Assembly: GCA_030426445.1 (NCBI GenBank)
Contig: JAUHYS010000006.1
Coordinates: forward strand, 1-22,024
DNA from: a bacterium
GTDB taxonomy: Bacteria; UBA10199; DSSB01
Reading direction: 5' to 3'
Length of the DNA: 22,024 nucleotides
Part shown: positions 15,671 through 21,964 of the stretch, piece after piece
How the letters are laid out: each line of letters starts with the position of its first letter
How positions within the stretch are numbered: position 1 is the first letter of the stretch
Position numbers and translations under genes: made by a program
The notes under the pieces: generated by a model
What the model was told of the DNA's origin: nothing
The model's database searches: none
Seen by the model: the letters and a program-made list of their open reading frames with translations, nothing else

Positions 15671-15699
15671 TTTATACATATAGTTGTATATTATGTCAA
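15671..15699 (-). promoter_or_regulatory. Promoter and operator of the XRE/PIN unit
   Basis: On the minus strand TTGACA (15699-15694) and TATAAA (15676-15671) are separated by exactly 17 bases, a near-consensus sigma-70 promoter. Inside and overlapping the -10 box is the inverted repeat TATACA/TGTATA (15673-15678 and 15685-15690, six-base spacer), placed as an autorepression operator would be. The predicted transcript starts about 45 bases before the XRE start codon. Confidence 0.72.
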
Positions 15700-15735
15700 C
15701 GCTAGGTTTGTAAAAATAGTTTATTTAGATAAATA

Positions 15736-15872
15736 CTAGACCCCAATTTACACTTTCATTTCGCTAATTTCTAGATACCAGGGGTCTAGAATAAGTTTTT
15801 TTATTACAGCAGCTTAAGTCCTATTTTTCGTTTCTCGTCCCCTGGACCCCGTATTAGGGCGGGGTCTAGAAT
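15736..15872. repeat. Cluster of CTAGACCCC / GGGGTCTAG inverted and direct repeats
   Basis: CTAGACCCC (15736-15744) is the complement of GGGGTCTAG (15781-15789). GGGGTCTAGAAT occurs at 15781-15792 and again exactly 80 bases on at 15861-15872. GACCCCG (15845-15851) can form a hairpin with CGGGGTC (15860-15866), and CCAGGGG (15778-15784) can pair with CCCCTGG (15839-15845). No open frame covers the stretch. Possible roles are protein-binding sites, a recombination site or a transcription stop for the neighbouring units. Confidence 0.6.
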
Positions 15873-15930
15873 TTTGTAAAAATTAAGCAACCTGTTAAAC
15901 AATATCCTCGATAAAAAAATATAAATTTTA

Positions 15931-16056
15931 CTAAGAGTGCCACTACAAATCCTTTGGCCCCCTTAGAACAAGTTGTTGAAAAAAATAATTTATTTTCAAG
16001 GAGTTATACTAAGGATGCCAACTTTCATGGTTGGCATCCTTAGGTGGCATTCTTAA
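15931..16056. repeat. Five related 13-base motifs forming two long hairpins
   Basis: A perfect 14-bp inverted repeat (16009-16022 with 16030-16043, seven-base loop) is followed without gap by 16044-16055, which pairs with 15932-15943 over 12 bp with one G-U pair. All arms are versions of one motif, TTGGCATCCTTAG: 15931-15943 (reverse), 15954-15966 (TTGGCCCCCTTAG), 16009-16021 (reverse), 16031-16043 and 16044-16056. No T-run follows. The stretch lies in the 590-base gene-free region before the portal gene. Confidence 0.65.
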
Positions 16057-16089
16057 TGATGTAATGAATTAAAATTTTACAAATGAATA

Positions 16090-16118
16090 TTTACAAATTT
16101 GCTGTCTAATTCTATATT
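16090..16118 (+). promoter_or_regulatory. Candidate promoter for the portal and head genes
   Basis: TTTACA (16090-16095) and TATATT (16113-16118) each match sigma-70 consensus at five of six positions with a 17-base spacer. Transcription would begin near 16125 and give a leader of about 125 bases. The head genes would need their own promoter because the opposite-oriented PIN unit separates them from terL. Confidence 0.5.
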
Positions 16119-16131
16119 TATGTACACCTTC

Positions 16132-16249
16132 CTCGGCAGGACAAGCCGAGCCTTCCTGGAATCCAGGCCCTCCGTTCTCGGCGGAATAGAAAATTTCCGA
16201 GCCCTAAAAAACCTTAAACTATTTTCTAAACCATTTAGAAGGAAGGGCT
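16132..16249 (+). promoter_or_regulatory. Structured leader of the portal gene
   Basis: Several hairpins fill the predicted leader: CTCGGC/GCCGAG (16132-16137 with 16145-16150), CCTGG/CCAGG (16155-16159 with 16163-16167), and CTCGG/CCGAG (16177-16181 with 16197-16201). AGCCCT (16200-16205) is complementary to AGGGCT (16244-16249), which overlaps the ribosome-binding site GGAAGG and abuts the ATG. Between them TTCTAAA/TTTAGAA (16224-16230 with 16234-16240) forms another stem. GCCGAG can also pair with the later CTCGGC at 16177-16182, giving alternative folds. Translational control is possible but unproven. Confidence 0.4.
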
Positions 16250-17662
16250 ATGAATAACTCCGCAAAGAATAAAGATTTAAACAAACTCGACAGTAAAACA
16301 ATGGCTATGAGACTTGACGGCTGGATCAATACACTCACAGGTCTCGGTATTGAAGGCAGAGACAAAAGTCAAAGTAGTCGAGCTTTTCAAAGGCTTCTCA
16401 ATAAAGAGCAGGTAGAAAACCTATATCAAGTTGACGATATCGCCGCTAAAATAATTGATCTTCCAGTTGATGAAATGTTCCGCGAGGGATTTCAGATTAT
16501 CGTTAAAGAAGATCAAGACAATGAAAAGGTCGATTGGATTTGGGAAGAGTTAGAACGGTTAAATGTTTTACAGCTTCTTGAGAAGCAACTTAAATCGAGT
16601 CGTCTCTACGGATCTGCCTGCATGTATTTTGGAATTAGGGGACAAGATAGAAACTCTATTACACCCCTAAATAAAGCAAACATTCCTTCCATCGATTACC
16701 TGTTTGTCTTTGATCGCTATCAGCTTAAACCTATTGATACCCAACTAGAAAATAATCTTAGAGAGTCACTGGGTTTTGGAGAACCTATTTTTTATGAACT
16801 TGACTCCAGGGATATTAAGGAGAAGCCTACTTTTCATAAATCACGATTGTTAAAATCGGATGGGGTGACCTTGCCCTATGCTTTAGCCAAGAAGAATAAA
16901 TTTTGGGGAGACTCCGTTTTAAGCCGTGTCTATGATGCTTTAAGCCACTATCGAACAGCGAATACTTCTCTAGGAGCACTTGCTCAGGACTTTAGCGTGC
17001 CTATTTTAAAGATTCAGGATCTGGTCGAGATGGTTTCTCAAGCAGACGAGAAGCTTTTCGAAGCAAGGGTAAAGCTACTTTCTTTGATGAGCTCTTCTTT
17101 AAACGCTATTGTCTTACGCGAGAATGAATCTTATGAGCGCCTGACATTAAACACAACGGGTGTTCCTGAAATCATGAAAGTACTTAGGGAAAGGTTAGTA
17201 GCAGCAAGTGGAATTCCTCACACCTTGCTTTTTGGGGAGGGCCCAGGGGGAAGCATGGGCGGAACCGGCACATCAGAAAAAATGGACTGGTATGACAACG
17301 TTCGCTCAAAGCAAAACACTCTTCTGACTCCGCTGTTAATGAAAATCATTAAAATGATATGTCTGCAGAAGAACGGTAAGACCCGTGGTGAAGTTCCCGA
17401 AGGTCTTAGTATTCAATATACGCCGCTTTGGCAGCTTACTGAAAAAGAGCAACTTGAGCTAAGAAAAGCTCAAGCTGACATAGACGCCATTTATATTGAT
17501 AAAGGAGTTTATACACCTGAAGAAGTCGCGGTTAGCCGTTTTGGTTCAGGTGAGTACTCCTATGAAACACAAGTAGACCTGGAATCCAGAGAGTCTTTTG
17601 AGGAAACGGAATCTCTTGAACCAGAAGAAGAATCTGAGGAAGAGGTTGCAGTTGATGCTTAG
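16250..17662 (+). CDS. Phage portal protein, DUF1073 type
   Basis: This 470-residue protein forms the head vertex through which DNA is packaged. It resembles the DUF1073/Phage_portal_3 group: NLYQVDDIAAKIIDLPVDEMFREGF near the N-terminus, SSRLYGSACMYFGI, DRYQLKP, then HKSRLLKSDG and WGDSVLSRVYDAL. A conserved ASGIPHTLLFGEGPGGSMGGTGTSEKMDWYD region comes next, followed by a helical C-terminal part. The end is strongly acidic (EETESLEPEEESEEE). GGAAGG is 4 bases before the ATG. The stop overlaps the next gene by eight bases. It is separated from terL by the opposite-strand PIN unit and a long repeat-rich gap, which is atypical for a phage packaging cluster. Confidence 0.88.
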   Translation: MNNSAKNKDLNKLDSKTMAMRLDGWINTLTGLGIEGRDKSQSSRAFQRLLNKEQVENLYQVDDIAAKIIDLPVDEMFREGFQIIVKEDQDNEKVDWIWEELERLNVLQLLEKQLKSSRLYGSACMYFGIRGQDRNSITPLNKANIPSIDYLFVFDRYQLKPIDTQLENNLRESLGFGEPIFYELDSRDIKEKPTFHKSRLLKSDGVTLPYALAKKNKFWGDSVLSRVYDALSHYRTANTSLGALAQDFSVPILKIQDLVEMVSQADEKLFEARVKLLSLMSSSLNAIVLRENESYERLTLNTTGVPEIMKVLRERLVAASGIPHTLLFGEGPGGSMGGTGTSEKMDWYDNVRSKQNTLLTPLLMKIIKMICLQKNGKTRGEVPEGLSIQYTPLWQLTEKEQLELRKAQADIDAIYIDKGVYTPEEVAVSRFGSGEYSYETQVDLESRESFEETESLEPEEESEEEVAVDA

Positions 17663-18506
17663 TCTTGCTGTTATTCGTATGGATGGCTTGGCTCAGGAGT
17701 TACTGGCGAATAGAAAAAAAAAGACTCTTCGCAAGTTACCTAAGCCTCCAAAGCCCTTATCCGTCAAACCTCTGCAGTTTCGTTACTATTCACAGCTTCG
17801 AGAAATGACGGTTGCTTTAAAGAAAATAATAGAAGAGTCTGTATTGCCCTATGTTGATTCAATTATCGAAGAAGCCAAACGTGCCAGGCCTAAAGTGGAT
17901 GAGCGTAAGGATGCTTATGACGATACCATTCAGCAAATCATGAACTTAGCCAAGACTCAGTTTTTAAGAAAGTATCCTGAAAGTTTCTATCGTGAGCTCG
18001 CAACTAAAATGGCTACATCAACTTCCTCTCTGAATCTAGAGAATATGAACAGGACCTTTAAAAAGCTTTTTGGGGCAGAATATTCTAGATTTGAGTCATG
18101 GATAACCCAAGAAGTAAAAAGCTTTGTACGTGTCAATGTGAAGCTTATTAGCAGTATTAGTACTGACCACTTTGACCGAGTTGAAAGGCTGATTCTACGT
18201 GGAGCTCAAACAGGGAAGCTTTCTAAAGATGTAGCCAAGGAAGTCAAAGCACAATTTGGTGTCTCACAGCGAAGGGCGGCATTCATTGCCAGGGACCAAA
18301 TCTCAAAGTTTAACGGGGATCTAACTCAGCTCAGGCAGACCCAGGCAGGAATTACAAAATACCGATGGTCAACTTCAGGGGATGAGAGGGTTAGAGATAC
18401 TCATAAATCTAATGGCGGAAAGATTTTTTCTTGGTCGGATCCACCGGCAACGGGGCATCCAGGAGATGATTTTAATTGCAGATGTGTGGCAGTACCAATG
18501 CTATAA
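17655..18506 (+). CDS. Phage Mu gpF-like minor head protein
   Basis: This 283-residue head morphogenesis protein starts at ATG 17655, overlapping the portal stop; an earlier in-frame ATG at 17598 would read far into the portal gene. The C-terminal Mu-F domain is clear: ARDQISKFNGDLTQLRQTQAGI, YRWSTSGDERVRDTHKSNGG, then HPGDDFNCRCVAVPML with the conserved HPG...CRC. Such proteins act in early capsid assembly next to the portal. Its last 27 codons exist in a second, diverged copy 1,753 bases downstream, flanking the AbiE-like cassette. So this 3' end may have been supplied by an inserted element or by recombination with a related phage. Confidence 0.88.
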   Translation: MLSLAVIRMDGLAQELLANRKKKTLRKLPKPPKPLSVKPLQFRYYSQLREMTVALKKIIEESVLPYVDSIIEEAKRARPKVDERKDAYDDTIQQIMNLAKTQFLRKYPESFYRELATKMATSTSSLNLENMNRTFKKLFGAEYSRFESWITQEVKSFVRVNVKLISSISTDHFDRVERLILRGAQTGKLSKDVAKEVKAQFGVSQRRAAFIARDQISKFNGDLTQLRQTQAGITKYRWSTSGDERVRDTHKSNGGKIFSWSDPPATGHPGDDFNCRCVAVPML

Positions 18507-18511
18507 ATTTG

Positions 18512-18579
18512 TTGACTGAATGTTCACGAAATCATAGAATGTTCACAAAATGTGAACAAATGCTATTATCGTGAACATT
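18512..18579 (+). promoter_or_regulatory. Promoter with fourfold symmetric operator for the AbiE-like operon
   Basis: TTGACT (18512-18517) and TAGAAT (18535-18540) are 17 bases apart, a good sigma-70 promoter. Four copies of one half-site lie here: TGTTCAC at 18521-18527 and 18540-18546, and its complement GTGAACA at 18552-18558 and 18571-18577. Start-to-start spacings of 19, 12 and 19 are symmetric about 18549. The outer arms extend to 11 bp (18519-18529 with 18569-18579). The last half-site contains the GTG start codon. AbiEi antitoxins are known to repress their own operon through inverted repeats. Confidence 0.8.
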
Positions 18580-19221
18580 AACATTCAAAATCCAGTAACT
18601 CTATTTTCTACAAGGGATCGCCTTTGGATGGCAATCCTTTTACTTAGTTATAAAGATCAAGATTATACAGTACGTGATTTTTCGGAATTAAGTGGTTTAA
18701 GCATTGGTTTTATCTCTAAATTTAGCAATCTTTTAAGGCAAGCAGGGTTTTTAGAGAATCAAAGGCAGATGAAACTGAAACGCTCTGGAGATCTGCTTGA
18801 CGTAATTAGAGATATTTATTTTTTTGAAAAGAACTCATTGCGTTCCTACTATACCGACTCCTCTCCTGAAGAAACGATTAAAAAAATAAAAAAAATTGGA
18901 AGAGAAAAGCAATATGCATTGACCCGTATGGCAGGGGCTACGCAAGTTGCTCCTTTTGTTCGTTTTCAATTAGTAGATTTTTATGTCTCATCTGAAAACG
19001 AATTTGCTTTTTGGAAGGACTCTCTTCAACTGGTTGATGTAGAAATAAGTGGCAATATTAATATGATTATTCCTAGTGATCCAAGGATTATGAATATAAC
19101 TCAGAATATAAAAGGTATCCAGGTAGTATGTAACATTCAACTTTATCTTGATCTTTATAAGTATCCTGCAAGAGGTAGGGAACAATCGGAGTATTTAAGG
19201 GAGAAGGTATTAAAAATATGA
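18571..19221 (+). CDS. AbiEi-family antitoxin/transcriptional repressor (type IV toxin-antitoxin)
   Basis: This 216-residue protein begins with an N-terminal helix-turn-helix-like region (about 30-75: YTVRDFSELSGLSIGFISKF). Its C-terminal domain ends in VVCNIQLYLDLYKYPARGREQ, a pattern typical of AbiEi-like antitoxins (QLYLDL...P.RG.EQ). The GTG start at 18571 lies within the operator and has no clear ribosome-binding site; no better in-frame start exists. The stop overlaps the next start by four bases (ATGA). In AbiE systems the antitoxin represses transcription and opposes the nucleotidyltransferase toxin without necessarily binding it. Assignment as this family is by motif and gene pairing. 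Confidence 0.78.
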   Translation: MNINIQNPVTLFSTRDRLWMAILLLSYKDQDYTVRDFSELSGLSIGFISKFSNLLRQAGFLENQRQMKLKRSGDLLDVIRDIYFFEKNSLRSYYTDSSPEETIKKIKKIGREKQYALTRMAGATQVAPFVRFQLVDFYVSSENEFAFWKDSLQLVDVEISGNINMIIPSDPRIMNITQNIKGIQVVCNIQLYLDLYKYPARGREQSEYLREKVLKI

Positions 19222-20075
19222 GTGATCGTTTTATTAGCCATTTTGATAATAATGAGGCTAATAGGTCTCAATCTGTATTATTAGAACTCATGACGATCTT
19301 GGGAAGATATAGAAAAGGGCTTTATTTAGTGGGTGGCTGGGCACCATATTTTTTGCTTAAAATGTTTCAAAAACCAGAGAGTGATTTTAAGCACATCGGT
19401 TCTATTGACATTGATATAGCTGTAGATGCGAAAACCATTTCAGAAAATCAATATGCAAGTATTATTCAGTTGATTCAGCAAAGGGGGTATCAAGAAAAAA
19501 AGAGTCGAATGGGTACAGTGATTCCTTTTGCTTTTGAACGGGAAATCGAAGGCTTAGCAGTTGAAATTGATTTTCTTGCTGGAGAATACGGTGGAACTTC
19601 AAAGAAACATCGACATCAAAGAATAGAAGAAGATTTTTTAGCTAGAAAAGCAAGAGGTGCTGATATTTTACCCGAACATCATATTAATTTTCGTTTAGAG
19701 GGCTATTTACCAGATGGAAGCAGACAGAGCTGTGATATTAAAATGGCCAATGTAATTAGTATTCTCACTATGAAGGGTATTACAATTTCCGAACGGTATA
19801 AAGAAAAAGATGCCTACGATATTCAAGCTATATTGTGTCATTATAAAGAAGGAGTGAGTTCGTGTATTGAAGAAATCCTTCCTTATGTAAAACACGGGCT
19901 TATTAAAGAAGGCTTAAAAAGTATTTGTGATAAATTTGAATACGAAGATTCAGTCGGTCCATTGTGGGCCGCTAAGTTTATGGAACCTGATAATCTTTCT
20001 GCTGCCCGAATGAAACAGATAGAAATTTATCAGAGAGTTCTTCCGTTTGTAGAGGAGGTTAAGGAGTTATTTTAA
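19218..20075 (+). CDS. AbiEii-like nucleotidyltransferase, probable toxin
   Basis: This 285-residue protein has the nucleotidyltransferase fold signature: LYLVGGWAP with Gly39-Gly40, then GSIDIDIAVD with Asp64 and Asp66 as metal ligands, and AVEIDFLAG with Asp118 as the third acidic residue. Later KEKDAYDIQAIL (Asp198, Asp201) corresponds to the C-terminal K-D-x-x-D element of AbiEii-type proteins. AbiEii/MenT toxins transfer nucleotides to RNA or protein targets and stop growth or abort phage infection. The start overlaps the antitoxin stop. All catalytic positions are present, so activity is plausible. No match to a specific subgroup was testable. Confidence 0.78.
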   Translation: MSDRFISHFDNNEANRSQSVLLELMTILGRYRKGLYLVGGWAPYFLLKMFQKPESDFKHIGSIDIDIAVDAKTISENQYASIIQLIQQRGYQEKKSRMGTVIPFAFEREIEGLAVEIDFLAGEYGGTSKKHRHQRIEEDFLARKARGADILPEHHINFRLEGYLPDGSRQSCDIKMANVISILTMKGITISERYKEKDAYDIQAILCHYKEGVSSCIEEILPYVKHGLIKEGLKSICDKFEYEDSVGPLWAAKFMEPDNLSAARMKQIEIYQRVLPFVEEVKELF

Positions 20076-20177
20076 TTAATCATTTAATGATTTTAATTTT
20101 TGATCAAGTAATTAAGTAAACTTTAATTCTTTTAAGGCATTTTTTAAGATTTCTTTTGCTTTTTTCATTTTATCTAA

Positions 20178-20265
20178 TTTTTCTTGGTCGGATCCACTGT
20201 CAACGGAACATCCAGGCGATGATTTGAATTGCAGGTGTGTGGCTGTTCCTATTTTGAACAATTAA
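20178..20265 (+). pseudogene. Second, diverged copy of the Mu-F gene 3' end
   Basis: The frame 20179-20265 reads FSWSDPLSTEHPGDDLNCRC then VAVPILNN and TAA. The intact gene at 18426-18506 reads FSWSDPPATGHPGDDFNCRC then VAVPML. Many of the base differences are synonymous (GGC/GGA, AGG/AGA, GCT/GCA, GTT/GTA), so this end evolved under selection as part of a real gene, perhaps in a related phage or as the original end of this gene. Upstream homology stops abruptly at 20178, and no start codon precedes it. Confidence 0.85.
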
Positions 20266-20406
20266 AAAATACTAGTAAGAGTTATTGAGAATTCCAAACA
20301 AATACTTTAGCCTTGACTTACATCTTATCTCAAATCAAAATTAATATATTAAGCTTCATGATATTCTATTTGTTATTAATTAAGTTAAGATCAATTAAAA
20401 AGTAAG
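20266..20406. other. AT-rich intergenic segment before the unknown gene
   Basis: Together with 20076-20177 this AT-rich DNA contains no gene I can support. TTGACT at 20313-20318 could be a -35 box, but no good -10 sequence follows at the right distance. A weak GTAAG precedes the next ATG. On the minus strand a short frame at 20168-20112 (MKKAKEILKN...) is too short to call. Confidence 0.3.
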
Positions 20407-21849
20407 ATGGAACCTCAAGAATACTTCAAGAATTTAAAAATTCCAGATACTTCCGGTGATGGTTATACTTTAAACCCTCAAGTCATTGCTGATTTGATTC
20501 CTCATGCGCATTTACTTCAATATGGACTTCTTAATCTGGTCTACTACCAACGCCCCAATCATCAAGTTGTAATTACTTCTAGCGGCCACTTTACTAATAA
20601 AGAAATCAATAAAAAGTTACCATTGCGCCAAAGAGAAACTAGTTGTGCTCTAGAGTCATATATAAAATCACCTACAGTCCAAGTTCTAAATGACTATAAA
20701 GTAATGAGACATATAGACTATGCTACATCTAAGACAAACATACCAAACTTTATGCCTCGAGTAGCCTCATTAGACACAAAACTTATTGATAATCAAACAG
20801 TTCATCTCCTCACAGTTACTCCAGAAGAGGCAAAGCCAGAAAACAATGAAATAATTGGCGAGGGTGGAGAATTAAATCCTGTGATTGTCAATGGTGTACC
20901 TGCTATGCGTCTCAATACTTTTAAGGGCATTGGTCAATGGAATCATCTTATTTACTCTAATCCGGAAGAGAGAACTAGGTTAACAAATATTTTTGAAGTG
21001 CGATTAAGCGAGCTGTTAGCAAAATTCTATTTTCTTACAGGAGGAATTCCTGCCAATTTTTCATTAATAGCAGGTGATATAGTTGCATTTCCACAGTACG
21101 GTGATGGAAAAATAAATGATATTAGATTAGCTTTGATTACAAGTAGAGGTAACCCTGTTCCTCCATCACCATTATTCCCTTTAGTGCTAGATCCTAATAA
21201 TGAGTTTCTATTTCAAATTAAAGAAGATCCTGCCTTGCATATACTGGGATTAAATGAAATAAATTTTGCAGAGCTTATAGCAAGTCTTTATAATTTATCA
21301 GCGGCTTATTACCTCGATGAAGGCTATTCAAAAATAAGTGATTATAAACCAATTTTTATGATGACAGACAGAGGGTGGGATAATATTATGACTGGAGTTA
21401 CAAACGCATTCAATGCAATATATGGTCATCAGTCACAATTACCTAAATTTATCTATGCTACAGAGTCATGGCCTGATCTATGTTTTGGTAATCTCAGTTT
21501 AGAGTCAAAAAACTTTTTCAAATCAAACTTAAGTAACATCAAAGATCCTTTTATAACATACAGAAATGTACAACTACTTTTAAACCATATAGAATTATTG
21601 CTTGCATCCGAATTAAACCTACCTGTCCATTTAGAGGGGTTGAGTAGTAAAACTTGGTTACGCTCTTCCGAAAAAAAATATCTCAATAAAATATTAGATA
21701 AAGTGTTAGGAATCAAATTATCATTCTGGCAAAAAAACCAAAACTGGGATTTAACTAATTTATTTGATTGGAAAGCTCTAAGCTTAGATCCAAAAAATGT
21801 TATGATAACCAATAAAGGTAACGCATGGAACTTCCAAATAGAATCCTGA
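20407..21849 (+). CDS. Hypothetical protein, unrecognised
   Basis: This 480-residue protein starts at ATG 20407 and is uninterrupted, with AT-rich codon use. I do not recognise it. It has no signal peptide, membrane helix, nucleotide-binding loop or clear catalytic motif. Notable parts are a GEGGELNPVIVNGVPAMRLN stretch with GIGQWNHLIY after it (about 155-190), a Leu/Ile-rich helical region, two FxxxDRGW/ESWPDL-like aromatic segments around 320-360, and a Lys-rich Trp-containing C-terminus. It stands alone behind the duplicated Mu-F end, where capsid genes would be expected, so it may be cargo brought in with the cassette or a host gene. The ribosome-binding site is poor. Confidence 0.7.
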   Translation: MEPQEYFKNLKIPDTSGDGYTLNPQVIADLIPHAHLLQYGLLNLVYYQRPNHQVVITSSGHFTNKEINKKLPLRQRETSCALESYIKSPTVQVLNDYKVMRHIDYATSKTNIPNFMPRVASLDTKLIDNQTVHLLTVTPEEAKPENNEIIGEGGELNPVIVNGVPAMRLNTFKGIGQWNHLIYSNPEERTRLTNIFEVRLSELLAKFYFLTGGIPANFSLIAGDIVAFPQYGDGKINDIRLALITSRGNPVPPSPLFPLVLDPNNEFLFQIKEDPALHILGLNEINFAELIASLYNLSAAYYLDEGYSKISDYKPIFMMTDRGWDNIMTGVTNAFNAIYGHQSQLPKFIYATESWPDLCFGNLSLESKNFFKSNLSNIKDPFITYRNVQLLLNHIELLLASELNLPVHLEGLSSKTWLRSSEKKYLNKILDKVLGIKLSFWQKNQNWDLTNLFDWKALSLDPKNVMITNKGNAWNFQIES

Positions 21850-21883
21850 TTTTATTTATAAAAACATAGCTTTCGATAAAACA

Positions 21884-21905
21884 AGGCCCCTGTTATTAGG
21901 GGCCT
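21884..21905. terminator. Terminator-like GC hairpin after the unknown gene
   Basis: AGGCCCCT (21884-21891) pairs perfectly with AGGGGCCT (21898-21905) around GTTATT. On the plus strand A-rich sequence follows; on the minus strand it is followed by TTGTTTTATC, so it fits best as a minus-strand terminator, with possible two-way use for the gene ending at 21849. Confidence 0.6.
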
Positions 21906-21919
21906 AAAAAGTGGAGGTT

Positions 21920-21964
21920 TTACACTCGACTCTAATCAAGTATGCATCATAGACTCGAGTGTAA
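21920..21964. repeat. 10-bp inverted repeat near the right edge
   Basis: TTACACTCGA (21920-21929) and TCGAGTGTAA (21955-21964) are perfect complements separated by 25 bases. The spacer is too long for a tight operator; it could be a hairpin or a pair of protein-binding sites. The next gene, if any, lies outside the window. Confidence 0.5.

Larger units (their letters stand above)
18507..20177 (+). mobile_element. AbiE-like cassette between duplicated Mu-F gene ends
   Basis: The segment between the end of the Mu-F gene and the second copy of its 3' end holds exactly one operator-promoter and the two-gene AbiEi/AbiEii-like operon. Flanking direct repeats (18425-18506 and 20178-20265) begin with the same 20 bases, TTTTTCTTGGTCGGATCCAC, and then diverge with mainly synonymous changes. 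Recombination between them would remove 1,753 bases and leave a complete Mu-F gene. No recombinase is encoded inside, so movement would need help or homologous recombination. Confidence 0.6.

Noticed and set aside
15660..16249. CRISPR array suggested by repeated motifs in the gene-free region.
   Set aside because: The repeats are short, alternate in orientation and differ in spacing; no regular repeat-spacer units and no cas genes.
10484..18506. Phage-wide recoding of TAG as a sense codon, suggested by the amber in the first phage gene.
   Set aside because: terS, terL and the portal gene all end naturally at TAG, and other genes contain no internal TAG.
20112..20168. Minus-strand reading frame (MKKAKEILKN...) between the AbiEii-like gene and the duplicated Mu-F end.
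   Set aside because: Only 18 codons long in AT-rich DNA, with no ribosome-binding site and no recognisable partner; kept only as a note.
18507..20265. Insertion sequence or transposon carrying the AbiE-like pair.
   Set aside because: No transposase and no terminal inverted repeats. The flanking repeats are over 80 bases and coding, unlike a target-site duplication.
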